Shown here piece by piece: positions 28,535-37,158 of a stretch of 64,000 bases of DNA. A program made the translations under genes and the position numbers. The stretch comes from CAWAVN01 sp963825075. Lineage in GTDB: Bacteria; Planctomycetota; Planctomycetia; Planctomycetales; Planctomycetaceae. Every line of letters starts with the position of its first letter. Within the stretch, counting starts at the first letter, position 1. The stretch spans positions 31,943-95,942 of the forward strand of contig CAWGRX010000028.1 of the NCBI GenBank assembly GCA_963825075.1, in the 5' to 3' direction. A model generated the notes under the pieces. That model saw nothing but the letters and a program-made list of their open reading frames with translations. It ran no database searches and was not told where the DNA came from.

Positions 28535-29483
28535 TCTGGGATCAAGCGAATGTTGTCCAGATAAATTCGCGCGGGTTTTAAGGGCTTTACCGTAAAGAAT
28601 TGGAGTACCTGCATTCGAGCGAGGTCCATCAAACGCCTTCGGGCGCATGCTGGACTTCGCTAAGCGGAATGCGAATGCGATTCAGACCCGCGGTTAGCTC
28701 CGCCCGGTAGTGAAAACGGTCCTCCGTCTCCAGGTTATGGGCCTCATCGTAGATTTTGACGATCAGCGAAAGAGATTGAGGAGATTCCAGCGTCACATCG
28801 AATGCCAACTCCCGGTAACCGGTCCAGCCGGGTGGGACTTCGGGCATCTCCAATCCCGGATAGATCCCGGCCTTCAGATCGACTTGGAGCGCCCAATCGC
28901 CGGCGGTTTGGTGCTTTTTCACCCGTTGGAGTTGGCAGTCTTGCACGGCCCATCGCGAAAGTTCGCCCGGCCATTCAAACGAAGCCAAAACCGGCATTTG
29001 CCAGGCTTGATAGGCGGCATCCGCCAGAATCCAGAAGGGCGTTGCCCAGGCGAACAGGAGAAGCAAAACCGCTATCCCGCGGAACAGCCTGCCGCGCCGT
29101 CTGGCGGCGTCCGGCCACATCGACAACACTCCGGCGGCGGCTCCCAGCGAATTCGCGATGGCATCGTGCCAGGAAGGATGGCGTCCCACAAAGTTTTGGA
29201 GCCACTCCGCGAACAGGCCAAACGCCGATAAGCCTCCCCAAATTCCCAGCCCCCAAACCCAGACAGGTTTTTGAGTTGGCCGACTGCGAACCGTTCCAAA
29301 AAACATTCCCGCCAGCAACGCAAACAACGGAGCGTGACAGAGATCCATCACAGCGTTAGAAACCCGCCCCGTCGTGTTGAGCGGAATCAGCAACAATGCC
29401 AAAGCCGAGAGTACCGCGACGATGAGCCAACGGCACGCATTTCGCCGGGAAGCGTCAACAGGCTTTTGAAGAACAGGTTTCAA
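28531..29483 (-). CDS. VanZ-like membrane protein with C-terminal jelly-roll domain, one frame break
   Basis: The ATG at 29483 (minus) begins a protein of about 317 aa. Residues 18-150 are four to five hydrophobic helices containing the VanZ pattern LFAEWLQNFVGRHPSWHDAIANSLGAAAG. Residues 165-317 form an extracytoplasmic beta sandwich (GYRELAFDVTLESPQSLSL, YRAELTAGLNRIRIPLSEV, ARIYLDNIRLI) of the carbohydrate-binding or galactose-binding-like type. The frame stops early at 28629, but restoring one C near 28632 continues HAPEGRLMDLARMQVLQFF to a TAA at 28531-28533. This makes the gene overlap the convergent PHP-VanZ gene at their stops. The pairing of a VanZ membrane unit with a glycan-binding fold supports a cell-surface polysaccharide role. 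Confidence 0.72.
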
Positions 29484-29504
29484 CGGGATAGATGACTAAC
29501 GGGA

Positions 29505-29894
29505 TTATCGTCCGATCGAGATGCCGCCGCCGCCTCCGCTACCACCAATTTGGGATCCCGGGAAGTATCCCCCCAAATTCAGAAACTGCGTCGAATGGCC
29601 CGAAGGTTGAAGTTCAGAGTTCAAGCTTTGAGCGTTTTGGTTGATTTCGCGTTGGAGATTGGACAGATTCCGGGCTTGCTGGGCCTGATAGTCCTGAAAG
29701 TTTTCCCGCGGCCGAACGTAGTTGAAGTAGTTGAACGCCGGGCTGTTATTTTCGTTCAGCATGTTCAAATAAGGACTTAATGTCGGACGGACAGCGCGGG
29801 GGGTAAACGGGGTACTGGGGAACTGTGCCATAGCGGAAGTGCTACTCATTCCGCCAATCGTCACAACGGTAATCCAGATGAGCTTCGATTTCAT
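29505..29894 (-). CDS. Small secreted protein, function unknown
   Basis: A 129-aa protein whose start is fixed by a strong ribosome binding site (AGGAGG, 5 bases before ATG 29894 on the minus strand). The N-terminus is a Sec signal peptide (MKSKLIWITVVTIGGMSSTS, cleavage after AMA). The mature chain is Asn/Gln-rich, with RPTLSPYLNMLNENN, FNYFNYVRP, a probable short coiled coil (QAQQARNLSNLQREINQNAQ) and a Gly-rich tail (GGSGGGGGISIGR). The R-P-x-L-S-P-Y-L-N-L and F-N-Y-x-x-x-V-R-P pattern recurs, from memory, in small planctomycete exported proteins of unknown function. It lies 21 bases upstream of the VanZ/jelly-roll gene on the same strand and is probably co-transcribed with it. Confidence 0.7.
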   Translation of the reverse strand: MKSKLIWITVVTIGGMSSTSAMAQFPSTPFTPRAVRPTLSPYLNMLNENNSPAFNYFNYVRPRENFQDYQAQQARNLSNLQREINQNAQSLNSELQPSGHSTQFLNLGGYFPGSQIGGSGGGGGISIGR

Positions 29895-30161
29895 CAGAAC
29901 CTCCTGGCCCAAAGAATTTGAGGGGAACGTCTTTTTCTAATCTACCACTCGCGATTCGCTTCCACAATCCCAATCAGAACGCGGGCATTCAGATCGCGGG
30001 CATCAGGAGTAATCGGCAAAACGGGAATCCCTTCCCCAGTTCGTTGTGGCAGAATCGAAAATCCTCTTTATTTCGCTAACCGTTGCACTTCATAGTGATC
30101 GTTCGCGCGCGAAGTTGTTTTTATTCTCAATTCGCGGTTGACTCGAAAAGGAACATGACGC

Positions 30162-31994
30162 ATGTGTGGCATCGTTGGTTATTTGGGTACTCAGACCGCC
30201 GCCGACGTAATCGTGGCGGGCCTCAAGCGATTGGAATACCGCGGCTACGACTCGGCGGGGCTGGCGACCATCAGCCGGGAGAAATTGAACCTTCGCCGGA
30301 CGGTGGGACATGTCAGCCAATTGGAGGATGTATTGGCCCGCGATCCACTGCCGGGAAGCATCGGCATCGGACATACCCGCTGGGCGACCCACGGAAAACC
30401 CATCGAACGCAACGCCCATCCCCACACGGATGAATCGGGACGGATTGCCATCGTCCACAACGGCGTGATCGAAAACCACGCCTCCCTCAGATCCTACCTG
30501 GAAAACCAAGGCATTTGTTTTCATAGCGACACCGATTCGGAAACTTTGGCCCAATTGATCGGCGTTCTGTATGCCCAATCGGGAGACCTTCTGGAAAGCG
30601 TCCGCAAAGCCCTGGAAGACGTGCGGGGCACGTTCGGATTGGTCGTGCTCTGCTCCGACGAGCCGCAATCCCTGATCGCCGCTCGCAGAGGCAGCCCGTT
30701 AATCGTCGGGCGGGGCGACGGGGAGTTTCATCTCGCGTCCGACGCCAGCGCGATTGTGGCCTACACCTCGGAAGTCAGTTATCTCCACGACAACGAAATC
30801 ATCCAAGTTGGTCCGGAAGGCATCGTGGCCACCACCATCGATGCCCGCCCCGTGGAAAAGAAATTCAGCACGCTCCAAATGAGCCTGGAAGAAATCGAAC
30901 TGGGCGATCATCCGCATTACATGCTCAAGGAAATCAAGGAGCAACCGGGGGCGCTCCAGAGCGTCATGCGAGGCCGCATTCGCCGGGACGATGGGGCAAT
31001 TGTGCTCGATGGCCTCCGCACCTGCCAGCGCCAGTTGCCTCTCTGCCGGCGGGTGCTCTTATTCGGCTGCGGAACGGCCTGGCATGCGGGGCTGATCGGC
31101 CGGGATCTGTTCGAGCGGCTCGCGGGCATTCCCGCCGATGTGGAATACGCGAGCGAACTGCGTTATCGCAATCCGCTGATCGACGAGGGTACGCTCGCCA
31201 TCGCCATCAGCCAATCCGGAGAGACCGCCGACACGCTCGCAGCGTTGCGGGAAGTCCAACTCAAAGGGGCGACCTGTTTAGGCGTGGTCAATGCTGTGGG
31301 CTCGAGCATCGCCCGGGAAACCGATGCGGGCGTGTATTTGCACGTCGGTCCGGAAATCGGCGTGGCCAGCACGAAGGCGTTTACCGCGCAAGTCGCGGTG
31401 CTGGCGATGATGGCCACTCACTTGGGCCGCCGCCGCCGCTTGTCCCCGGAAGATGCCGCCGTGGTGATTAACGAACTCGAAGCTATTCCCGAAAAGGTCT
31501 CGCTGGCCCTCGAAACCGAATCGCGAATCGAGCGAATCATTCCCCGGCTCTTGGAATGGGACAACTGGCTCTATCTGGGCCGGGGCGTCAATTTTCCTGT
31601 GGCGTTGGAAGGGGCCTTAAAACTCAAGGAAATTAGTTATATCCATGCTGAGGGCCTGCCGGCGGCGGAGATGAAGCACGGCCCCATCGCCTTGATCGAC
31701 AAGGGCATGCCGGTGGTCGTCATCGCCCCGCAGGATCACACCTACGACAAGGTGCTGGCGAATATCGAAGAAGTCCGCAGCCGGGAAGGTTACGTGATCG
31801 CGATCGCGTCGGAAGGCGATGAGGAGATTTCCTCGATTGCCGATGATGTGATCCGAGTTCCGCAAACCCTGCCGATCCTCTCGCCTTTAGTCACCAGCAT
31901 TCCCCTTCAACTGCTGGCTTATCACGCGGCGATCGGCCGCGGCTGCAATGTGGACAAGCCGAGAAACCTCGCCAAGAGCGTCACGGTGGAGTGA
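30162..31994 (+). CDS. glmS: Glutamine--fructose-6-phosphate aminotransferase (isomerising)
   Basis: A 610-aa enzyme making glucosamine-6-phosphate from fructose-6-phosphate and glutamine, the entry step to UDP-GlcNAc for peptidoglycan and other glycans. Cys2 after Met removal (MCGIVGYLG) is the glutaminase nucleophile; GYDSAGLA, HTRWATHG and HNGVIENH line that site. Two SIS sugar-isomerase domains follow, with FGCGTAWHAG, AISQSGETADTLAALRE, GVASTKAFTAQ and the C-terminal KPRNLAKSVTVE signature. Length and all motifs are canonical. About 265 bases precede it with no gene; no glmS ribozyme-like sequence was recognised. A GlmU-like gene follows about 100 bases downstream, so this is a hexosamine pathway pair. 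Confidence 0.96.
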   Translation: MCGIVGYLGTQTAADVIVAGLKRLEYRGYDSAGLATISREKLNLRRTVGHVSQLEDVLARDPLPGSIGIGHTRWATHGKPIERNAHPHTDESGRIAIVHNGVIENHASLRSYLENQGICFHSDTDSETLAQLIGVLYAQSGDLLESVRKALEDVRGTFGLVVLCSDEPQSLIAARRGSPLIVGRGDGEFHLASDASAIVAYTSEVSYLHDNEIIQVGPEGIVATTIDARPVEKKFSTLQMSLEEIELGDHPHYMLKEIKEQPGALQSVMRGRIRRDDGAIVLDGLRTCQRQLPLCRRVLLFGCGTAWHAGLIGRDLFERLAGIPADVEYASELRYRNPLIDEGTLAIAISQSGETADTLAALREVQLKGATCLGVVNAVGSSIARETDAGVYLHVGPEIGVASTKAFTAQVAVLAMMATHLGRRRRLSPEDAAVVINELEAIPEKVSLALETESRIERIIPRLLEWDNWLYLGRGVNFPVALEGALKLKEISYIHAEGLPAAEMKHGPIALIDKGMPVVVIAPQDHTYDKVLANIEEVRSREGYVIAIASEGDEEISSIADDVIRVPQTLPILSPLVTSIPLQLLAYHAAIGRGCNVDKPRNLAKSVTVE

Positions 31995-32093
31995 CGCGAT
32001 CGCGTTTGGTTGTATTTGACTCCTGATTTCATTTGTGACTTCCAAGGCTGGGTTTTTGAAACCTGGCCGGTTAGATAAAGAAGGGGGTGTTTC

Positions 32094-33489
32094 ATGACGC
32101 CGACCATTGTGGTTTACGAAGATTCGTTTTGGCAGCAGATGTTGCCTTTGACTTATATCCGTCCCACGTTCGCACTCACATGTGGCCGGGATTCGCTGCT
32201 TGAGAAGATTCTCAGACTCGCACCTTCAAACCGGGCTTTCTCTGCGCCGCAACGGCAACGGACGCGGGAGTTATTCCAATGAGATTCCGTGGCTCTGGTG
32301 CCGGGAAGAGCTTGCGGCGGTGTTGGCCGAAGAGTGGCCAAATCCCATTAATAAATCCGCTTCGGGGCCGGCTCTCTTTCTGAATGGGCGGGGTTGGTGG
32401 AAGCAGCTTCCCATGATGGAAGGCAGCGGCTCATCCTGGGTCGGTGTCGTGGGAGAGGACGAGCAAATTGCCTGCGTCTTCGCGAACGCCGAACTCGCCG
32501 CCCGCCTTTCGCACGAATCTTTCCTGGAGGAAGGCCGCCTTCGAGAGCCGTTGGAACACTTGCCCCGACGGGATGTCTCAGGCATCGTGGAACTGTTTGG
32601 TTGGCCTTGGGAAATTATTCACGCCAACGAGCGGGCGCTCGTCGCTGATTGGACAAACGACGGCAATGTCTCCTCGCACAAAGCCCAGATCGATCCGGGC
32701 AGTTACCTGCTTGCTCCCGAAGCGGTGCATTTGGGGCAAGGCACGCGGATCAAGCCCTGTGCGGTGATCGACGCCGAGAACGGCCCCGTCTGGATCGGCG
32801 AGAATGTGACAATATCACCTCACACCTCCATCCAAGGGCCCGTTGCCATTGGCGACGGCTCGCTGATCCAACCTGGGGCCGTGATTCATGCGGGAACGAC
32901 CATCGGCCCTGTCTCGAAAGTCGGCGGCGAGATCGAAGCCAGCATCCTCCAAGGCTATTCTAACAAGCAGCACGATGGGTTCTTGGGACATAGTTATATC
33001 GGAACTTGGGTGAACATCGCCGCCGATTGCATCAACAGCGATCTCAAAAACACCTACGGAACTGTGCGCGTGCCCATTAACGGCCAACCCGTGGAAACCG
33101 GCGAGATGTTTGTGGGAATGCTGGTGGGCGATTACAGCAAGCTCGGCATCAACGTGAGCTTTCCCACGGGCGCGGTCATCGGCTTTTGCAGCAGCGTGTT
33201 CGCCTCGCAAAGTCCGAAATTCGTGCCAAGCTTCGTGTGGATCGACGGCGAGAACTGGATGACTTTCGATGAATCCCGCGGAGCCGAGATCGCCCAAAAA
33301 GTCATGGTCCGGCGAAACCGGGAGTTCTCCCCGGAACGGGAAAAGCTCTTCCGCCGCGTCCGCCGGCTCGCCGACAAACTGGAAACCGCCCCTGGTCCCA
33401 TTCCACCCCGTTTGGGACCGGTCAAGGACTGGTTCAACCAGCCGGCACCTCGACCGGGAGACGTGTTTCCGGTCCCGGCCGCTCAATAG
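32094..33489 (+). CDS. Alternative GlmU-like sugar nucleotidyltransferase/N-acetyltransferase, one frame break
   Basis: ATG 32094 opens MTPTIVVYEDSFWQQMLPLTYIRP, a form seen in the alternative bacterial GlmU family (TIGR03991-like), which differs from classical GlmU in lacking the LAAGxGTRM pyrophosphorylase start. After a break near 32215 the protein continues with LFLNGRGWWK and an SHKAQIDPGSYLLAPEAVHLG hinge. A left-handed beta helix follows (VWIGENVTISPHTSIQGPVAIGDGS, AVIHAGTTIGP, KVGGEIEASILQGYSNKQHDGFLG), then a C-terminal acetyltransferase-type tail. It would convert glucosamine-1-phosphate to UDP-GlcNAc. Proximity to glmS strongly supports this. Repaired length is about 465 aa. Specificity for another hexose-1-phosphate cannot be excluded. 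Confidence 0.8.
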
Positions 33490-33647
33490 CGACCCGCAGA
33501 TCAGTCGGCGAAATCGACTCGCCCCCCCTCGAAAAAGACATCAAGTCTGTTTTACAATCGCCAAACATAGGTACAATCACGTGTCTGTTAAGTGTTTTCA
33601 CGGACAGACATTCGAACCACGACAATCTTTGCGGGATCAGGCGTATC

Positions 33648-33881
33648 ATGCGATGTCCGAACTGTCATGGGCAACTCCTTAGAATCGAAATCCATCTTCA
33701 GGGATTCGTCACCGCGTTCTTCCATGCCGCGGATGAATACCAACTGACGGAGTCCGTGACGTTGACCTCCGCCTGGGAAGAGAACTCGCCCTGCCTGTGC
33801 GAAAATTGCGAATGGTCTGGAATTGTGGCCGACGCCCTGGCGTGTTGCGAGTCCGCCCCGCTGGATGCCGAAGACATCTAG
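33648..33881 (+). CDS. Small zinc-ribbon protein, function unknown
   Basis: A 77-aa soluble protein with two Cys knuckles: CPNC at residues 3-6 and CLCENC near residues 49-54, plus a terminal ALACCESA segment. The CxxC...CxxC arrangement indicates a zinc ribbon, usually involved in nucleic-acid or protein contacts. The first knuckle sits directly after the start, which supports ATG 33648. The middle section (FHAADEYQLTESVTLTSAW) is an acidic insert between the two halves of the ribbon. It stands alone between the GlmU-like gene and a convergent beta-propeller gene. No specific family was recognised. Confidence 0.65.
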   Translation: MRCPNCHGQLLRIEIHLQGFVTAFFHAADEYQLTESVTLTSAWEENSPCLCENCEWSGIVADALACCESAPLDAEDI

Positions 33882-33901
33882 TTCGCGGTCAATGAGTCAA
33901 G

Positions 33902-34796
33902 TTAACTGGACCAATCGAAGCGGACGACCCGGCCCGAGGCGAAGCCGCAAACAAAACCGTGCCCCAACGGGTCGGCATGCACGCGGACGATTGCATCCGG
34001 GGCTTCTGCGGCCCAAAGCAGTTGACCCTGAGGATTCATGCGGTACAGATAGTTCTCCTGCGTGGCGACGACGATCGCCGAGCCGTCGAAGCTCGTGGAG
34101 ATCCGGCTGGGAGCCGCCCTTGAGCACATAAGAAGCGCTGCGGCCGCCGTCGGCGTCATAGACTTGGACCCCATGGTTGAAACTGGCCAGAAGCACGCGC
34201 CGCCCATCGCCGGTGATGGCCACATCGCCCACGGTGTTCCAGAGTTTTTCATCCCACACCACTTCGCCGCCTAATTGCTGCCGTTGCAAGAGTCCGTAAT
34301 CCGCCGACCCAATGAGATCGCGTTCCGTCACCACAAATCTTAAAAAGTGCAGCGGGCGAACCGAGGAGAACTCAGAGAGCCGGCATTTGTTTTCGCCGAT
34401 GATCATGGTTTCGCTGGTGTCCAGGGCGGCGGCGATGTAATGGCCGAAGGGATCGACCGCGACGGCATGAATCGTTCCCGGCAGACGCATCGTCCAGAGC
34501 ATTTGCAATTGATGATCGAACCGGCACAGATCGCTTTCCCCCAACACCGCCGCGCCGCAGGTTCCGGTTTCGCTCCAGGCCAGAGATTTGAGGTGCTTAA
34601 AGCCCCGCGTCATGCACCCAATGCGGCCGCTGCGGTCCAAGCGGTACAGCCCTCCCAACTCGTCCGCCGCCAAGGTCTCTCCCGATTCGCGGGCCAACTG
34701 CACGTCGGCCAAGGGAGCATCCGTCGCAAAAGCCCACGATTGGCGAGGCGGCGAACCGTTGCCCGAACTGAGCCATTCGGGATTTTGATGGGGCAT
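33902..34796 (-). CDS. Beta-propeller (WD40/PQQ-like) protein, one frame break
   Basis: A cytoplasmic protein of about 298 aa without a signal peptide, starting at ATG 34796 behind an AGGAGG-like site (TCAGGAGGAGTTC on the minus strand). Repeats of about 40 residues are visible, each with a strand pair around a central aspartate or tryptophan: LADVQLARESGETLAADELG, TIHAVAVDPFGHYIAAALD, VGDVAITGDGRRVLLAS and FDGSAIVVATQENYLYRMN. The final repeat lies in another frame beyond one extra C near 34113 and reaches FVCGFASGRVVRFDW at 33902. These are propeller blades of the WD40 or PQQ kind. Possible function: scaffold or sensor. The partner is unknown. Confidence 0.7.
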
Positions 34797-34840
34797 GAAC
34801 TCCTCCTGAGGGAATGGTCATCTGACCGCGCAAAAACGAA

Positions 34841-34866
34841 CCCGGTCACAAGAGATTGTAACCGGG
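34841..34866 (-). terminator. Rho-independent terminator candidate
   Basis: CCCGGTCACAA (34841-34851) pairs with TTGTAACCGGG (34856-34866), leaving a 4-base loop and one mismatch. Read on the minus strand the stem is followed by TTCGTTTTTG, a U-rich tail. It lies downstream of the S41 protease gene (minus strand, ends 35050) and just before the propeller gene, so it most likely ends the protease transcript. Confidence 0.5.
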
Positions 34867-34873
34867 CCTTCGC

Positions 34874-35015
34874 GGAAATCTGAAATCCGAATCTCGAAAT
34901 CCAAAACAAACTCGAATGCTCGAAATTCCAATCTCCAAACCCCGACAAGGATGTGTTTGGGACATTTGGATTTGGGATTTTGAATTTGTTTCGGATTTCG
35001 TGCTTCGAATTTTCA
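34874..35015. repeat. Dispersed inverted-repeat element, copy A
   Basis: The left arm (about 34882-34938) carries the core AATCCGAATCTCGAAATCC. The right arm (about 34973-35014) is an imperfect inverted copy: its reverse complement shares CGAAATCC, AAACAAA and the CGAA units. The two arms would form a long imperfect hairpin. The same core recurs at 39381 and 49391, always between genes. Confidence 0.7.
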
Positions 35016-35049
35016 TCCAAAAACGACGAGATCTGCGAACGGGAACCCT

Positions 35050-36693
35050 TTACCGGTAGGCCTGGCGGTTGAGAACTTCGAGGCCTTTTTGGATGTCCTG
35101 ATCCCGGGCCATTTCCAGGTCGGAGCTTTTGCCATAATAGGCGATGTGCTCGCCGGCGGGTCGTTCGACCACGACATGCGGACGCACGCCGACTTTGCCG
35201 TAGGTGTTGCCCTTCGGCGAATAAAACTTCGCGGTCGTCAGCCGCAGTCCGGTCGAGCCTTGCACGGGGAAGATGCTTTGGACCGACCATTTGCCGTAGG
35301 TCTTCCGGCCGACGATTGTACCGCGGTGATGATCCAAAATCGCCCCGGCCACGATTTCGCTCGCGCTTGCGCTGTCGCCGTCCACCAAGAGTACCAGCGG
35401 GATCGAAGTCGTGCCCTCGGGCCGGGCGGAGTACTTCCAATTTTGATCGGAAACTCGGCCCTTGGTGGAGACCAGAACGCCGCCAGAGACAAACCGGTCC
35501 AGCACTTCGACCGCCGCGGTCAACAATCCGCCGGGGTTGCCCCGCAAATCCCAGATCAGTGATTTCATGCCTTGCCGCTTAAGCTTGGCGAGCGCGGCGT
35601 CCATCTCGGCGGCAGTGGTTTTTTGAAACCCGGTCATTTGGATGTAGCCCACGCCTGCGGCTGGATCGATGATCTTCGCCACGGGAATGCTCTTGACCTG
35701 CACGGCCCGGCGCGGAAAGCGCCCGCTGCGGGTTTGGCTGGTTAAGGGGCTTTGGACTTCGATTTCCACGTAGCTCCCGGACGGCCCGCGCAACAGCCGG
35801 GCGGCTTCGTCGGTGGTCATGTTCCGGCAGTCCTGGGCCCCGATGGCGACGATGTATTCCCCCCGCTTCAGCCCGCCTTCTTCCGCCGGGCTTTCAGGCA
35901 GCACGTTGATGAGGAGCATCCCCCGCCCGGCTTCGCCTTTCATTTCGATCCCTAAACCCACGAACTCGCCTTCGATGTTGCCGTAGAGATCGTTCAAACG
36001 ATCCGGCGTGAGGTAGTTGCTGTAATCGTCCAAGGCATTGCAGCCGCCGAACAGGTATTCCATGACGACCGGGCTGCTGTTTAAGCGGATTTCGTTCCAA
36101 GCCAGTTCGCAGACTTCGCTCACGGTGGCGCGGGCGGCGGCGCGGTTGGCAACGGGCTTGTTCCAATACTGGTCCCGCAGAGTCACCCGCAATCGGCGAA
36201 CGCGGTCGGGGGCGACGTTCCGCAGATGGCGGTCCACGAACTTCGGGTTATTGAGCGCGAGGTAAAAACTCTCAGTGCCGTGGGCGACGAAGGACGTGGA
36301 ACTCACCGGCTCCACATAATTGGCCTGAATTTGCGAGAAGATCCGCTCGTAGCGGTCGAGAGCCGCCTCGCCGGTCATCCGCAGGAGCTGGTTTTCAAAG
36401 CTGGCATCGGCATAGCGGCGTTCGATGCCGAAGTGAATTTTCGACCGCCGCAGCCCGTACTTCAGGGCCTTGTTCTCCGGCCAGCCTTTCAGGGATTTTT
36501 CGTAATGCTCGATGGCGTCGAGCCATTTTTGCGATCGCTCGAGGTCCGCCCCGCTCAAAATCGCCGAGCGAAGATCCGGGGAAACTTCTTGAGCGAAACT
36601 GACGGTCGATTCCAAAACAATGAGCGGAGACGCCCAGAAACAGAGCACGATGAGACATCTCATGGCGCGGTTGATCGTGGCTGCAAATCTCAT
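35050..36693 (-). CDS. S41-family C-terminal processing protease (CtpA/Prc type) with PDZ domain
   Basis: A 547-aa exported protease. The N-terminus is a signal peptide (LIVLCFWASPLIVLESTVSFA, residues about 14-34). Residues 35-95 are helical and TPR-like (LERSQKWLDAIEHYEKSL). A PDZ domain follows (GEFVGLGIEMK, VLPESPAEEGGLKRGEYIVAI), then the S41 core: GYIQMTGFQKTT, LIWDLRGNPGGLLTAAVEV, the Ser nucleophile in DGDSASASEIVAGAI and the general-base Lys in GRKTYGKWSVQS. It should cleave C-terminal tails of periplasmic or envelope proteins. The long N-terminal helical region is unusual compared with CtpA and resembles other planctomycete members. ATG 36693 precedes the signal peptide; an internal ATG ten codons in is also possible. 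Confidence 0.9.
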   Translation of the reverse strand: MRFAATINRAMRCLIVLCFWASPLIVLESTVSFAQEVSPDLRSAILSGADLERSQKWLDAIEHYEKSLKGWPENKALKYGLRRSKIHFGIERRYADASFENQLLRMTGEAALDRYERIFSQIQANYVEPVSSTSFVAHGTESFYLALNNPKFVDRHLRNVAPDRVRRLRVTLRDQYWNKPVANRAAARATVSEVCELAWNEIRLNSSPVVMEYLFGGCNALDDYSNYLTPDRLNDLYGNIEGEFVGLGIEMKGEAGRGMLLINVLPESPAEEGGLKRGEYIVAIGAQDCRNMTTDEAARLLRGPSGSYVEIEVQSPLTSQTRSGRFPRRAVQVKSIPVAKIIDPAAGVGYIQMTGFQKTTAAEMDAALAKLKRQGMKSLIWDLRGNPGGLLTAAVEVLDRFVSGGVLVSTKGRVSDQNWKYSARPEGTTSIPLVLLVDGDSASASEIVAGAILDHHRGTIVGRKTYGKWSVQSIFPVQGSTGLRLTTAKFYSPKGNTYGKVGVRPHVVVERPAGEHIAYYGKSSDLEMARDQDIQKGLEVLNRQAYR

Positions 36694-37158
36694 TTAAGCC
36701 CCCTCAACATTCAACAAGGCCCGCCGGAAAATCAGGGGAAGTGCATCAAAGGCGACATCTGGGGAGGTGAACCGGCAACGTCTTGTCGAAAAGATGGAAA
36801 GTTTCATCGCGAGGCGTTGCCCAGATGCAACCGTGCCTCGCGACCTAGTTGACTATAAGCCACGATTTTTCGGTCGTCAAACATTGTCCGGGACGAGTTC
36901 GCGGCAAAATCCGCAGGGTTCTCCCAGGTTGTTACCCAGGATCGATCTGGGGTCGGATTCGGGAAGTTGCGGGAGTTTTTCTTACGCCGACTAACCGTCA
37001 TCATTCGAAAATCCAGAACGCCGATCCACCGGCTGATCGCTTCAGGCGGCATGAACGGCGACGTTTGGTTACGATGGAAAACCTCAGCGCGAATGTAACG
37101 GCCGCGCCTCCCCGGTTGGAAAAGATTCACGGTTGGAACAACTCAGGACGACCCGCCC
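36694..37158. other. Intergenic region between divergent genes, no gene supported
   Basis: This 465-base stretch separates the divergent S41 protease and DHOD-like genes and should hold both promoters. Short open frames exist, but none has a plausible start signal, conserved motif or length. A TTGACTATAAGCC string near 36849 contains a -35-like hexamer but no convincing -10 at the right distance. I see no RNA gene. Confidence 0.5.

Noticed and set aside
29895..30161. glmS ribozyme/riboswitch upstream of glmS
   Set aside because: I could not see the conserved core or pseudoknot elements. The class is mainly in Firmicutes.
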